Shown in pieces: positions 10,867 to 22,254 of a DNA stretch of 64,000 nt. The notes below the pieces were generated by a model that ran no database searches, was not told the origin of the DNA, and saw only the letters and a list, made by a program, of their open reading frames with translations. The stretch is taken from the NCBI GenBank assembly GCA_902806595.1, contig CADCXC010000003.1, forward strand, positions 1,054,001-1,118,000, read 5' to 3'. The translations under genes were made by a program, and so were the position numbers. The first letter of the stretch is position 1; each line of letters begins with the position of its first letter. The stretch is from Pyrenopolyporus hunteri (lineage: Eukaryota; Ascomycota; Sordariomycetes; Xylariales; Hypoxylaceae).

Positions 10867-12309
10867 TTAGCTCTCGAACGTAAAGCTGGCGCCAACCTAT
10901 TGTCCAGTCAGAATTTGATAAACGTCGTTGGTAAGATCTCGGTACGAACCTTGTGGGTGGCTTGCTCGAGCTTCTGGGTGTCGAAAGAAGCGCCGAGACC
11001 TAGGGTGACGCCGGGGCGGAGGAGGACGTTGTAGGAGAGAGCAGCCACACCGCGATCGTTGATCTTAGCCTGTTGTCGATTTTAATTAGCGATTTCCTAG
11101 GCCGCAGGAGCTCAACTGCGCCCAGGGGGGGGACAAACCTTGGCGAAGGAAACGGGGTCGAGGCGATATTTGCTGGCGACCTCGAGGCCGACGTTGTTTC
11201 CACTCTTGGAGTTCCAGGTGGCCTTGGCGCCGGCCTCGACCTGGCTGTTCACCTTGTGGTAGTAGCTAGCCGCAAAAACGCTCAAGTTGTCCGTGGCGGT
11301 GATGGCAGCGCTGTATTGGGGAGCGATGTAGCCAACGGCGGCGCTGTAGCCGGTCACGGCGGCCTTCTGGACATCGTATCCGGCCGAAGCGCCGGCAAGG
11401 AAACCCTCGTGACCGATGACGGCGTCGACGTTAGCGGTGGGGCCCTTGAGGAGGTCGAAGAAAGCACGGCCGTGGAAGGCGGATTGCTTGAAGGTCAGGT
11501 TAAGCTTGACACCCTTGTCCTGCGTGGCGGGTAGGAAGGAGAAGATAGTCTCGGCCTTGAGGCCCTTGGCGAGCGAGTCGGCGAGTTCGACCTTGGTGTC
11601 CAGAGCGTTGGCGGTGTTCCAGGTCTGGGTCAGGGTGAGGCCTGCGCGTCGGTAGAACATTAGTAATTGTGAGTCTTGTTGACTGAGGGATACATAGAAT
11701 TCGAGGGGCCAGCTCGGCGCTTTGATTCTCCCTAGCGATGCTGAGAGTGAATCCGTCCGGCGTCTCTTTTTTTCTGCTTTTTTGGTCTTGGCGGGAATGG
11801 TGGTGGAGTTACCAAGCGACTTGTCCGTGTATTTGCCCTCGATCTAGAATTCCGGTCATCGTGTTAGTCGCAGATAGACGTAGTCGTAGGGGAAGCCGTT
11901 GCGGCTTGCGGGTAGGAATCGCTTCCTGCTACGGGCCAACCGAACAAGATAGGCACGATGGGGGTTACATACAGCGCCGCTAGTGGCCTTCTCGTGGCTG
12001 CTCTTGCCGGTCACCTTGAAGGCGACATTGTTGGGAGTGTTGCTCTTGACCTCGATGGTACCGGCGGACAGATGGTAAAAGTCCTTGCTCAGTAACTGCA
12101 ATTGTTATAGTCAGCACGTCTGCGCAGGAACGTCCGAACCTCGATTTGCGGGAAAATGCTCCAGCAGGGAGCAAAAAAACCAGCCGAGGTGCGATAGCTT
12201 TTGGCTTTCTTGGCCGTTATTTTTTTTTTTATTTTTTATTTTTTTTTTTCTCCTCGGGACTCACGTCATTGGCTGACTTGGAAATATCAGCAAAGGCCGG
12301 GATAGACAT
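10867..12309 (-). CDS. por1: Mitochondrial outer-membrane porin (VDAC)
   Basis: Six exons on the minus strand: 12265-12309, 11973-12095, 11813-11843 (31 bases), 11139-11641, 10950-11069 and 10867-10896. They give 283 residues, the usual VDAC length. VDAC is the 19-strand beta barrel that passes ATP, ADP and other metabolites across the outer membrane. Evidence: N-terminus MSIPAFADISKSANDLLSKD, then GTIEVKSNT, GLTLTQTWNTAN, the near-C-terminal LRPGVTLGLGASFDTQKL, and the ending VGASFTFES. Phases agree at all five junctions (donors GTGAGT, GTATGT, GTAACT, GTTTGT, GTTCGT). The first intron carries a long poly-T/A tract (12221-12252, plus strand). Family assignment is secure; exon borders are traced by eye. 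Confidence 0.95.
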
Positions 12310-13430
12310 TTTGGGTAGGTAGGTTGAATCGCGGTGCAGATACTATGAGGTTGAGGCGTTGGTGAGAAGTCGGATGGGTGAAAAAGGGAAGAAATTGTTT
12401 TGTGGTGTGGATTTGGTACGAGTTGAATCGGATTGGAAGGTGCAGGCTGAAAAGCTTCGCGGGACAATATGTAACTACTACCACCTAAGAGATGACCTAA
12501 AATTGAAGGTACAACAGCAAGGTACAATGTAGAATGTAAAAGTCAACTTGTTTCTCTCTCGCTATTTCCTTACGTCCAGATCCTTACCGGGTCCTCGTCG
12601 GCACCCAAACAGCCTTAGACCTTCCCAAATCCCAATTGGCGCCGAGAGCTAAACCACCGCTTGTGGGTACCAGGTAAATCGACCAGGGGGCAGCCGGCAA
12701 ACGCACTATGACAGCATTTCACACCTGGCGGTCTCTATATAGTGGAAAAAAAATTCCTTTAGGTACCTACCCGATTCTCGTCTTTTTGATTCCCGAATCA
12801 TTCCCCAACATTACACCCAACCCCTAAACCCCCCTGACCACGTGGGAGCTGTACTGGCCTAAACCAGCATAACCAGGGAGATTAACTCAAGGGTCAATTT
12901 AATGCATAAACTGTTACGGTAGTTCCTCTAGTCTCTTCTCTGGGGCAAGTTTATGCTACTCACTACACACATCGACATATAGGAAATTTAAAGACGTCAA
13001 TACTACCACCTATTCGGCGTCTACCCATGTAAAAGATGGTATTTAAAGCAGATGGTACGTAAAATTACGTTTACTTTACTATTCGAGTCTATGTCCATCT
13101 TGAAGCCGCGGCATCAATACAGACGAATCAATGTTCTTGTTGGCAAGACGAATCTCAATAGGTATTCTTGTAGCTCCTCTAGAAGCCAAGTCTAAATTCT
13201 CACCCGAACCGAAAAAGAGACCAGTCCTCGCCTCAACACAGATACATAGGCAGGTATCGTATTGTACATAGTCGGTAAGGATCCCCCATAATGGTGCAAT
13301 CCCACGATATCAGTGGCGCGATCCCGTCTCCAATGGACAACGGCTCCACCGGGTATCCAGACTATTGACGCCTCAAACCCGGAGTTTCTGCTCTGTTCCG
13401 TACTATTTATCCTGTATGACAGGATTTCGT
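12310..13430. other. Intergenic, porin promoter side and asn2 3' side
   Basis: About 1.1 kb. The left part is the upstream region of the porin gene (minus strand); the right part holds the asn2 3' UTR. I see no gene or RNA. Confidence 0.6.
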
Positions 13431-15841
13431 CTATGCAGTGTTATACTTGGCGACATGCGTCGCGATAGCTCTGTATTACCCGCATTAGTATCCACAATGA
13501 TCTTGATCCACGATTCACCACGGTAAAAACTCACCGGCCGCTAGGATCCGTCTGCTTTGACCACGTCGGCGTCCATCGCATCACAGTCGAGGCACAGTGG
13601 GGAGGGAAATGCTCGTCGAACATCAAGCGGTACCAGTAACTTGATCGCAAAGTTAGTATAACCAGGTACGGGACATAGATGGAAGGAAACCTACGCCTCT
13701 TTGGTATCGGGAATGTCATCTCCCCATTCAGGCTTGGGGTTCTTCATCATCTCGTCGGTGACGTGAATCTCGGCATTGTCCTTGAGGGCATCAATCCAAC
13801 CGTAACCGACACCATCAGAGAATTGCTCCTTCTGCCTCCAGAGGATCTCGTCCGGTAGATACGGCTCTGCGTTGGGATCGTCGGACGTATCAAAAGCCTT
13901 ACGTAGAATCCATTTTTCGATTCGGTCCTTAGTGATCATCTTCTCCTGCGGATCAATGTTCATGCAGACTTCGAGGAACTAAGGTATCGGTTAGTGAACG
14001 TATAGGCTAAAATCTTGAGTAGATATTTCAATCAGCATACCTGCTTATCAAGGAAAGGCACCCGAGCCTCGAGGCCCCAAGCCGAGGTAGACTTATTGGC
14101 TCGCAGGCAGTCCGCAAGATGGAGGTTCTTGACACGGCGGACAGTCTCTTCATGGAAAGCCTTCTTATCCGGCGCGGCGTGGAAGTATAGGTATCCTCCA
14201 AAAATCTCGTCGCTCCCTTCGCCACTAAGAACCATCTTGATCCCCATAGCCTTGATTTTCCGCGATAAGAGGTACATGGGTGTCGAGGCGCGAATGGTCG
14301 TTACGTCGTATGTCTCGAGGTGGTAAATAACATCGGATAACGCGTTGAGGCCGTCCTCGATGGTAAAAGTCATAACGTGGTGTTTCGTGCCGAGGAACTT
14401 GGCTACCTTAACGGCAGCTTCGTTATCAGGAGAGCCGGGTAGGCCGATGGAGAAAGAGTTGAGCTGCGGCAGATATGTTACGGTAGAAAGCTGGTTCTCG
14501 TCATCGATACCGACAAGTCCTTCGCCCTTGTCAGGGTCTTCAGTTGACTCGGTGGAGTTACCGTTAGCGGCGGCCAATGCAGCTCTCTTCAGTCTCAGCG
14601 TCTCTCGTTGGGCAATGGATGCAACTAGACTCGAATCGAGACCGCCGGACAGAAGTACGCCATAAGGAACCTCAGCCATAAGCCGCTTCCTCACGGACCG
14701 CTCGAGCGTCTCCCGGACGAGCTTCAGATCCAGAGGAGTGTCCGGGATTCTCGACTCGTCCCACCATGACGGCTGGAAATATCGAGTAGTCTCGCCAGTC
14801 TTGCTGTCGTAGATGTGTCCCGGAGGGAAAGAGCGGATCTTGTCGCATACAGAGTGTAGACACTTCAGCTCCGAAGCGAAGTATGTAGTGCCGGGTTCCT
14901 TCGAGGACCAACCTTGGTATAATGTGGTGATACCGATGGGGTCGCGAGCGGCAATGATTCGGTCGAGGTTCTTGTCGTACAGCACGAACGAGAACATGCC
15001 GTCTAAGTGCTGGGGAGCGTCGAGTCCATATTCCATATACTAAGAGTACGTTAGACGGAGCGAACCTATGGGGTTTGGTCCCCAGGAATCTCCAAGAGTA
15101 TGCTCACCAAGGGGATGATGACTTCGCAGTCCGAGGCGGTCTTGAAGTGATAGGGAGTCTTAAGACTCTTTCGGATCAACCGATGGTTGTAGATCTCGCC
15201 GTTGACAGCGAGGATAATAGTTTCGTCAGCATTGGTCAACGGTTGCGCGCCGGACTCTATCGATTCTGTGAGTAAGAAAGATCCGTTGCGGCCCACTAGA
15301 TTGACGGGAAACACGCACCAACTCCGACGATGCTCAGTCTCTCGTGGCACAGGACTAAAGGTGCTTTAGTTAGACATTACTCTCGCCACTGCGACTGCCA
15401 GTGGGTTGCCTTACTTGTGTTCTTGCTGATCACGCTACCGCCTGTTATACGCAGAGGTCGTCAGTACAAGTTGATTATCGTCACCTAATTCATCGGGTTC
15501 GTCGTAAGGTGACTCACTCCAGTCAGGGCCTCTGTGTCGAATTCTGCGCAGAACGGGTCAATTGGCGTCCCAAAGCTTCAATATAGCTGATACATACTGC
15601 TTAGCCAATTTCAGAGCCGTCGGCTTGAATTTTTGGACGTCGGGGTGACTGGGCGCAAATGTTCTGTTAGTATACGGCGGTGCTCTTCCAATGGCATCAC
15701 AAGTAAATCCAATCGATAATAATGATAATTTTTTGGTGGGGGTTTTTCGAACATGTCAATTTGCCCCTCCATAACCTTGCTCGTGCTCTGCATACAGGGG
15801 AAGGGCTAAACTTACCAGTGACAGGCAAATATTCCACACAT
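13431..15841 (-). CDS. asn2: Asparagine synthetase (glutamine-hydrolysing)
   Basis: Ten exons, 583 residues: 15816-15841, 15598-15648, 15518-15543, 15415-15441, 15319-15354, 15108-15265, 14041-15039, 13695-13978, 13535-13639, 13431-13470. It makes Asn from Asp, Gln and ATP in the cytosol. The N-terminal class II glutaminase domain starts MCGIFACHC (nucleophile Cys2) and includes IRHRGPDW and NGEIYNHR. The synthetase domain has the PP-loop SGGLDS at residues 239-244 and EARVPFLDK. The end is GRAIATHVAKYNTA. Phases close at every junction. The first five exons are only 26-51 bases long, an unusually fragmented start. A TGAGTCA site lies about 200 bases upstream. The central Asp/Glu-rich insert (EDPDKGEG region) is probably a loop. 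Confidence 0.95.
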
Positions 15842-17303
15842 CTTGTCCGTCTCTCTCGAGTAATAGGAGGTCGGTAGGTCGGCGGTATCTAAAGTACGAG
15901 TGAAGGAATTCGCTAAAGAGGGAGGTAACGAAGGAAGAAAAATAGTATTCCGTCTGAAGAAATAGAGATAAGAGACGGAATAGACCACGCGACCCAGAAT
16001 TTAGAGAGACGTGGAGAGACAAGGCGGACGATGGGGACCTGAGTCACAAAAATTTATCATCTATCAAGACCTCCAGACTTATTTTTTAATTTTTTTTTTT
16101 ATTATCATATTCGCCTTCCAATGTTGCTATACTTTTAGAACGTAAAAGAGGTACTTAAGGTGGCCTCTTAGCCTGACAGTTATCTCCATACGTACATAGG
16201 TACCTTGGGTACGCTACGTAGCTGGATCCAGAAAGCCGGAAGAAAGCCGATTTCGGACAAAGGAGCTTCGACTAATAATGACACCTAGGTAAAAGCTATT
16301 GACCAACCGTACTTCGTCTATTGGACCACGATATTGTCGGAATATTCTAAAGACGGTATACGGCCCATTCAGGTATTTTGCAAGGAAATATTTAAACATT
16401 TACCTAGGTACCTATCTATTCGACTTGAGTGGCGATTATTGCGTCGACTAGAGTACCTACTACGTTCTCTAGCGTACGTATGCGTATCTCGGTACCTAAG
16501 CTTCGCCTTAGATAGGTACCGGGTATGTACCTACACAGGCGGCTGGCCTTGACGCTAGAAATAGTTAGATTGACGTAAGTAAATGGGCAGAGAACTAACT
16601 CGCTTCGAGTACCGGGGATATTACCTTAATACGTACCAGAACCCATGAATACACACCCTTAAAAGAAAAACAGAGAGGTCCCAGAGGTCCCTTCTGCGTA
16701 ACACCCACATCAGATCCAGTCCACCACGCGCCATTTAGACCCCTATCGCCTTCTACGGTTACTTGCCAGGCATATGCATCCTGCAAGAGGATATCGAATT
16801 GCTTCCTAATAGGCTAAGGGTTAACGATAATTCGCATTATATGGGCAGGTAGTTAAGGGCCTTAGGTGTTCTACCTAGCCTTAACCACGCGTGTAATCGT
16901 TCCGTGGCTGACCAGTCTTACCGCACACACCAAATCTGGTAGGCCCCCTATTCGATATGATGGCATCGAGAGGAGAGGCGGAATGAGGCGATATGGAAAT
17001 CATCGAATACATAAATTATAAATTCACGCGAAATCTAGCTGCTTAATGTCCGTGTAGCACCGTGATCCGCGGCGGGCGAATAGATGGTTCCCTCCAGCTA
17101 AAAAACCGGTCAAATCTCTACAGCCGCACTAAATGCTACTCGACGTGCTTTCATAAGCCCCCTCGTATTAACTCCGGGGACCCAAATTCAGAAAGCAGCC
17201 ATCCGTATCTGGTATCCGTGAACCTAAACTCCGATGCCGAAAGCATTGCAAGTATAAAAGTCCCTCCTTCAGCAGATCATTCTACCATCACTTCAGTGGC
17301 GCC
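15842..17303. other. Intergenic, asn2 promoter and ubc9 3' side
   Basis: About 1.46 kb with no convincing gene. It holds the TGAGTCA site, a poly-T stretch (16084-16100), and several TACCTAGGTACC-type motifs (for example 16402-16413 and 16512-16533). Confidence 0.55.
16040..16046. promoter_or_regulatory. TGAGTCA, candidate CPC1/GCN4 site for asn2
   Basis: A perfect TGA(C/G)TCA match 199 bases upstream of the asn2 start codon. This is the known site of the bZIP regulator of general amino-acid control (GCN4, CPC1/CpcA), which induces amino-acid biosynthetic genes on starvation. The match is seen; the function is inferred from position and gene type. Confidence 0.55.
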
Positions 17304-18026
17304 TTAGGATGCTGGATTTTCCCTGACTGTCCGCTTGACGCGTCGCTCGTACTCGGCCTTGTCTCGCTTGAAGAGGTTGTATGCTTCGGCTTGGGCTGGG
17401 GACTCCGGGTTCGGATTATCGAGAAGATCCTGGATGCCTAGTGCTATCTGCTTGACCGTGATCGCCGGCTTCCAGCCCTCGTCCTCGTTCAGGATTGAGA
17501 GGCAGACAGTGCCCGAAGGGTAGACGTTAGGGTGGAATAGTGGCGGCGTGAACTTGCCTGTATATAATGGTTAGTACCGTGATGTCGAACCTTCGGTATG
17601 TATATAGTATCGAAGGTGTGAGGGAACATACACTTAGGAGGCTTCGTTGGGTACTCTATGAATCGATGTTAGTATGGCTGCCCTGCCTATGTATATAAAT
17701 AACGGTCTGGGGCGAACCTACCGTCGGGGAACGTCATCGTCAACTTAAAGAGACCGCCTTCCCAGATCGTCTTCTCCTTGCCAGGAATGCCGCATTCCCA
17801 GACTTTCAGATCAAGAACACCTTGCGCATTTTTGACTGGCCGTGCCCAGAATCCGAAGGGATGGTCCTTTCTCCATTGCTTCCTGGGATAATACAGAGAT
17901 ATCAGTAGGAAAATTCGAAGGAAACCGGGGGCGTGCTCTAAAGAACAAATGCCTCGCGTGAAAATCCTTCGCGAGGGCAAGCATAACATACCGCTCTTCT
18001 CCAAGGCGCAATTGGCACAGAGACAT
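17304..18026 (-). CDS. ubc9: SUMO-conjugating enzyme E2 (UBC9)
   Basis: Four exons: 17992-18026, 17722-17882, 17632-17655 (24 bases) and 17304-17557. They give 157 residues, the normal UBC9 length. UBC9 takes SUMO from the E1 as a thioester and passes it to lysines of nuclear target proteins. Evidence: MSLCQLRLGEERKQWRKDHPFGF at the start (the basic helix that binds SUMO and E1), WEGGLFKLTMTFPDEYPTKPPKCKF, HPNVYPSGTVCLSIL with catalytic Cys near residue 92, and DNPNPESPAQAEAY. That last segment and the basic N-terminus distinguish UBC9 from ubiquitin E2s. Phases close at each junction. Confidence 0.96.
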
Positions 18027-19407
18027 TGTATTGAGATAGGCTGTCGAGGTGGCGACTACGCGGGACTTCAAATGGCTGGATAATCGAGATCTTCGCCGAG
18101 ATACGCGAGTAACAGGTGGAGAGGAAAGTATTGGTTTGAAATTACGGGAAGTACAGCGGGAAGCCGAAATATAGGTTACCGCAGTGTTGGATCGACTAGA
18201 GGATCACTTCGGTAAAGGCTATGGACTCTGTCGGTTCCGGGAGCTCGCGGTAGGAGAGAAGCTTGGGGGACACTACGGTAGCCTTTAAAAGAGGACGGGT
18301 CAGGCTAAGGAGGGTATATCGAGAAAAGAAGGAGAAGAAAATTAAGAAGGAGTGGCAGGTTTAGAAAGTAAGATCTTAAGGACAAGAGGCGATGTGTGAA
18401 TGTGAATAGATGTTAATCGGAGCCTTCTTCTTGCAGGGGTTCTGGGGCTAATTCAGCGGCCGGTTTTAACCTAGCAGTTTCCCGCGCTCTTTTATGTGTG
18501 AGGTAATGGGAAAGAGGCTAATGTTCATTAGGATTGTCACTTTTGCTAGGACATTCCAGGCTCGGTACGTACCTGACTTCTTAAGAGGCACCCTGGAATA
18601 TACATGTACGATAGGTTCTATGGTCAATATAAGTACCTAGTAATGTACCTAGGTATAGTGGGGTCCCCAAGGGTATCTTTATCTTATCAATATCACGCCC
18701 ATATTCTACGTTATAAAATCAATGGGGAGGTACCTACCTTACCTAGGTACTTACCCCAACTACCTAGTTCGCCAGAATGAGGGAAAAACGATAGGAAAGT
18801 GTTACTAATCCACGTAACGAACGTACTAAATGTGGCTACCGCAGTAGGTAAATGACCTAGGTAGGTAGGTACCTACCTCTATAGGTAGGTACTTACCTAT
18901 ATAGATACATACTTGTACACCCCGCAATCGAAGTATCTAGGTACATAGGTAGGTACTCTTCTCACATCTTTAAGATGTACCTTTACACGTTTAATACCGT
19001 GGAATTTTAATAGGTACCTACATTATGGCGCTCGCCAAGTATCCTACAGCTTAAAGGCCTCGGTAACTCGTGCGTTCTTGTTCTACTAGCGGTTCCCTTC
19101 CATTCACATCCTATCAACCTCGAATTTCCCGTTTATTTCCTCCAACTGGATACCTACTTTGGCCATCTAGGCGTTCTTCCTAACCATTCCCGCTAGGGCT
19201 TTACGGCTGTGACCTTCCTTAGCATCGCCTAGGTTTGTTTTGTTCTTGGCTATTCAGTTTTGCCCCATCATCCCGCGCACCTGAATCGTCAAACTTACGG
19301 CAACCAAGCATTTTAGTCGGCAGCAAGGTAGACTTAAAAGACTTGTATGAGACAGGTTTAAAAGATATTTACCTACCTACCTAAGACAAACGTTTCGGCA
19401 TACCGAA
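18027..19407. other. Divergent promoter region, ubc9 / pex19
   Basis: About 1.4 kb shared upstream region of two divergent genes. No gene seen. It contains one of the densest clusters of the ACCTAGGTA/GTAGGTACC motif in the window (about 18590-19020). Confidence 0.6.
18590..19020. repeat. Cluster of TACCTAGGTA / GTAGGTACCTAC motifs
   Basis: Many overlapping copies of AGGTAC, ACCTAGGTA and GTAGGTAGGTACC within about 430 bases, in both orientations since the motif is palindromic. The same motif family recurs in most long intergenic stretches of this window and not in the exons. No function is known to me. Confidence 0.75.
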
Positions 19408-20524
19408 ATGGAAGCAAACAAGGCGACCAATCCAGCTCAGCAGGATGCGCCGGAGGGGGTAGAAAAGGCGTCGATGTCGGTACCTGACATAGGGGGTGCG
19501 TCAGACCCCGACGAAGATGATCTTGACGACCTGGATGACATGTTAGACGAATTTTCCAGCGTGAAACTGGATACAAACAAATCGGCTACGACATCTGGGT
19601 CTTCCGGAAACCCTCCTGCGACTAAACCCACATCTGCTCCCGCCGGCGCATCGCTAGACACGGACAATATAGCAGATGGGCTTGACGATTTGTCAGAGGA
19701 AGAATTCCAGAAGCACCTTCAGGCTGGGATGGCGGAACTTATCAACGGTTTCGAGAATTCTGTAAGCCACAGTTCGTCAACCGACTATTGCGCGCCAGGT
19801 CTAACATAGCGCAGCCGGATGTGCAAGCCCAGTTCGAGAACATATTTAAGGGGCTTGGGACAGGTACCGCAGAAAGCTCGGTGTCGGGGTCAGGGTCAGG
19901 GCCAGGGTCGGAGTCTTCTCCTCGGTCAAGTAAGAAGGCGGCGGCAGATTTAAGCCAGGACGCTTCGTTTCAGGAGACTATCCGGCGCACAATGGCTAGA
20001 ATGCAGGAATCCGGCGAGCAAGCGACTGCTGCAGCCGCCGCCGAAGGCTCCGAGGACGACTTCATCGCCGAGATGATCAAGGCCATGAAAGACCTCCCTA
20101 ATGAAGGAGGCAACGAGGAAGACTTCTCCAAGATGCTGATGGGAATGATGGAACAACTCACCAACAAGGACATCCTTTATGAGCCGATGAAGGAGCTAAA
20201 TGACAAGTTCCCGGAATGGATGAAGAAGAATAAAGACAGCCTATCGAAGGAGGACCTAACACGCTTTCAAGAGCAGCAGGTCCTGGTTTCGGAGATGGTA
20301 GCCAAATTCGAGGAGCCCAAGTATTCGGATTCCAATGCGGCCGATCGGGAGTACATCGTGGACAGAATGCAAAAGGTAAGTATTGTAAACTACCTTACGG
20401 CGCCATATACTGATTAGAGTGTTAGATGCAAGCAGCCGGGTCGCCGCCCCAGGACTTGGTCGGAGATATGCCTTCCGCCAAAGAAGTACTTGACGCACCG
20501 GATGAATCGTGCGCCCCGCAGTAA
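19408..20524 (+). CDS. pex19: Peroxisomal membrane protein import receptor PEX19
   Basis: Three exons: 19408-19761, 19815-20375, 20426-20524; 337 residues, phase 0 at both introns. PEX19 is the cytosolic chaperone and receptor that brings peroxisomal membrane proteins to PEX3. Evidence: a very acidic N-terminal third (DPDEDDLDDLDDMLDEF), a disordered Ser/Gly middle, and the C-terminal cargo-binding domain with EEDFSKMLMGMMEQLTNKDILYEPM, typical of the family. The protein ends Cys-Ala-Pro-Gln, a CaaX box of the farnesylated type found on PEX19. The last, 99-base exon supplies this CaaX tail. Confidence 0.95.
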
Positions 20525-20751
20525 CGACATACAGGAGAGGATTAATTATCCATAACTGTTTATACACCCGGACTACGTCGAGGGCCAGAAAATAGAACTG
20601 GCACGTATACGAATGATTCGCTCTCATATCATACCCTGCCCCGCCATAGATCCGTTAACACTAATATACCCGTAACGCCAAACCCCAAAACACTTGCCGA
20701 AGAACTCCTGCCTACGCGGGCCGACCTGATCCATCTAAACCCGTTCGTATT

Positions 20752-21504
20752 TCACGACATGTCCATTTGCCCTGACGATACGAAACCGTCAATGCTTCCT
20801 TCTCGTTGCGACAAAAGTTCGATGAAGAGATGGTCGTAATCCTCGTCGTCGGAGACGGCTGGTGATGGCGCCCCGGCGGGTGGTTGCGACGGTTGAGTTT
20901 CGTACATGGACAGCATTGCATTTAATTCTTCCTCCTCTTCTTGTGCTATCACGTCGACCATCATCTCATCGCTATTTTGCGGCATCTCGCGTTGGGGTTC
21001 TGGGACGTCTTCTATCTCATCCTCAAAAACCACGCCGTCGAGATCTGCGTTCTTCTGTTCGCGACGTTGCCTGTCTAATATGAACCACTCGAGTTTCAGC
21101 GCCTGTGAAGCTTGTTAGCCAACAAAGAACCTTAGCATTTCACATAGGCCGGCAGGCATATAGCTGGATAATCATACTTCCTGGTCGCCCCCTCTCCTCT
21201 CCCAATTCTTATCATCGGCACGCTTTCGCACATTTCTCAGAAAGAGATTCCGTCGGCTCTCCTGGGCATTTTCTCGATTTTGCTTTAGAGGGTTCGGCCT
21301 CGCACCGCGCGCTGCAAACTTGAACTTGGGAGGCGGTGCCTGTATCGGCGAAGACTGGGTATCGAGTCTAGGGAGTGTGTTGGTATTGCGGGAGGATAGA
21401 GGGGGTGAGCTTGGTCTAATGGGCGAAGACGATAGAGGCGAGGGACGCGTGGGCCGATGAGGCGACGAGAAGTCCATATTGAAAATAGGCATTGTTGATA
21501 ACAT
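20752..21504 (-). CDS. Conserved-looking fungal protein of unknown function
   Basis: Two exons, 21178-21504 and 20752-21102, 225 residues, intron phase 0 (GTATGA donor, GGCTAAC branch point, CACAG acceptor). Residues 1-65 are Ser/Pro-rich with SSPIRPSSPPLSS-like repeats of SP, possible kinase sites. A basic middle (KFKFAARGARPNPLK, then RRNLFLRNVRKRADDKNW) follows, then a very acidic C-terminal half with a Glu run (EEEEEL) and a DDEDYDHLF segment. No membrane segment or signal peptide. The SP-rich/basic/acidic layout suggests a nuclear regulatory or chromatin-associated protein, but I recognise no family. Convergent with pex19 (227-base gap). ATG 21504 is the first; ATG 21492 is an alternative. 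Confidence 0.75.
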
Positions 21505-21908
21505 CTCGTCCCTACCTACGATGATAGTTGAAAAAGTAGAGGATATATGAATTGAATACCCTTGGCGCTGTTGCGATGAAGTGGATGAAGTGACTAGATC
21601 GGAAGGATTGGGGGGGTTGTGTTACTTCTAATGCGCGGGCGTAATCAAGAGAGGCAGAGAGACATGGAAGAGAGAGAGACGCGGGTGGAAAGACAAACGC
21701 GACTCTTGCAGATGCGTCTAAGCGGGGTCTAACGCGTAAAGCGCTTTTGGATTGTCCCCTCATAAAGTGCCAAATAAAGGGGGAACTGATCACGTAATCA
21801 ACCTAGTCAAACCCCCTTTGGTGCATATTATATGTTATACCTACCCACCTTACGGAGCAGGCCGCACAGCCCCAGGGGTGCCTAGGTAAGTACCCAGGTA
21901 CCTACCTA

Positions 21909-22182
21909 GCAGAAGGGCGTCAAAATAAATGCCTCAGCCACATCAACCCCTAGACTTCTCGTCAGCCTTTTCGTTCCTAAAATTTACTAATATTAAAAAA
22001 AAAACTTATATATGAAAAATTTGTCCATAATGCTATTTATCTATAAATTTTAATTGTGATAATATTAATAATGTATAACGTTACAACTAATACAATTAGT
22101 ATTATTTAGGATACTTAAGTACCAGGTGTGGCTGGTGAAATAGGTGGGTGTGGCTGAGGCATTTATTTTGACGCCCTTCTGC
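21909..22182. mobile_element. MITE-like element with 34-base terminal inverted repeats
   Basis: The left end GCAGAAGGGCGTCAAAATAA (21909-21928) continues through AATGCCTCAGCCACA to 21942 and is matched exactly, in reverse complement, by 22149-22182. The 274-base element is flanked on both sides by CTA (21906-21908 and 22183-22185), a likely 3-base target-site duplication. The interior is AT-rich with no coding capacity. It is therefore a non-autonomous DNA element; the 3-base duplication would fit a PIF/Harbinger-type transposase, but that is an inference. It lies about 370 bases upstream of the ABC1-kinase start codon. Confidence 0.85.
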
Positions 22183-22254
22183 CTAGGTATGTATGCAGGA
22201 GTATGTTAAGCCACAGAGACCCCACATCGCACGATTCTAGAGGAGACAAGAACT

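Noticed and set aside
11073..11655. Plus-strand frames inside the porin gene
   Set aside because: They lie opposite VDAC exon 4, whose identity is clear.
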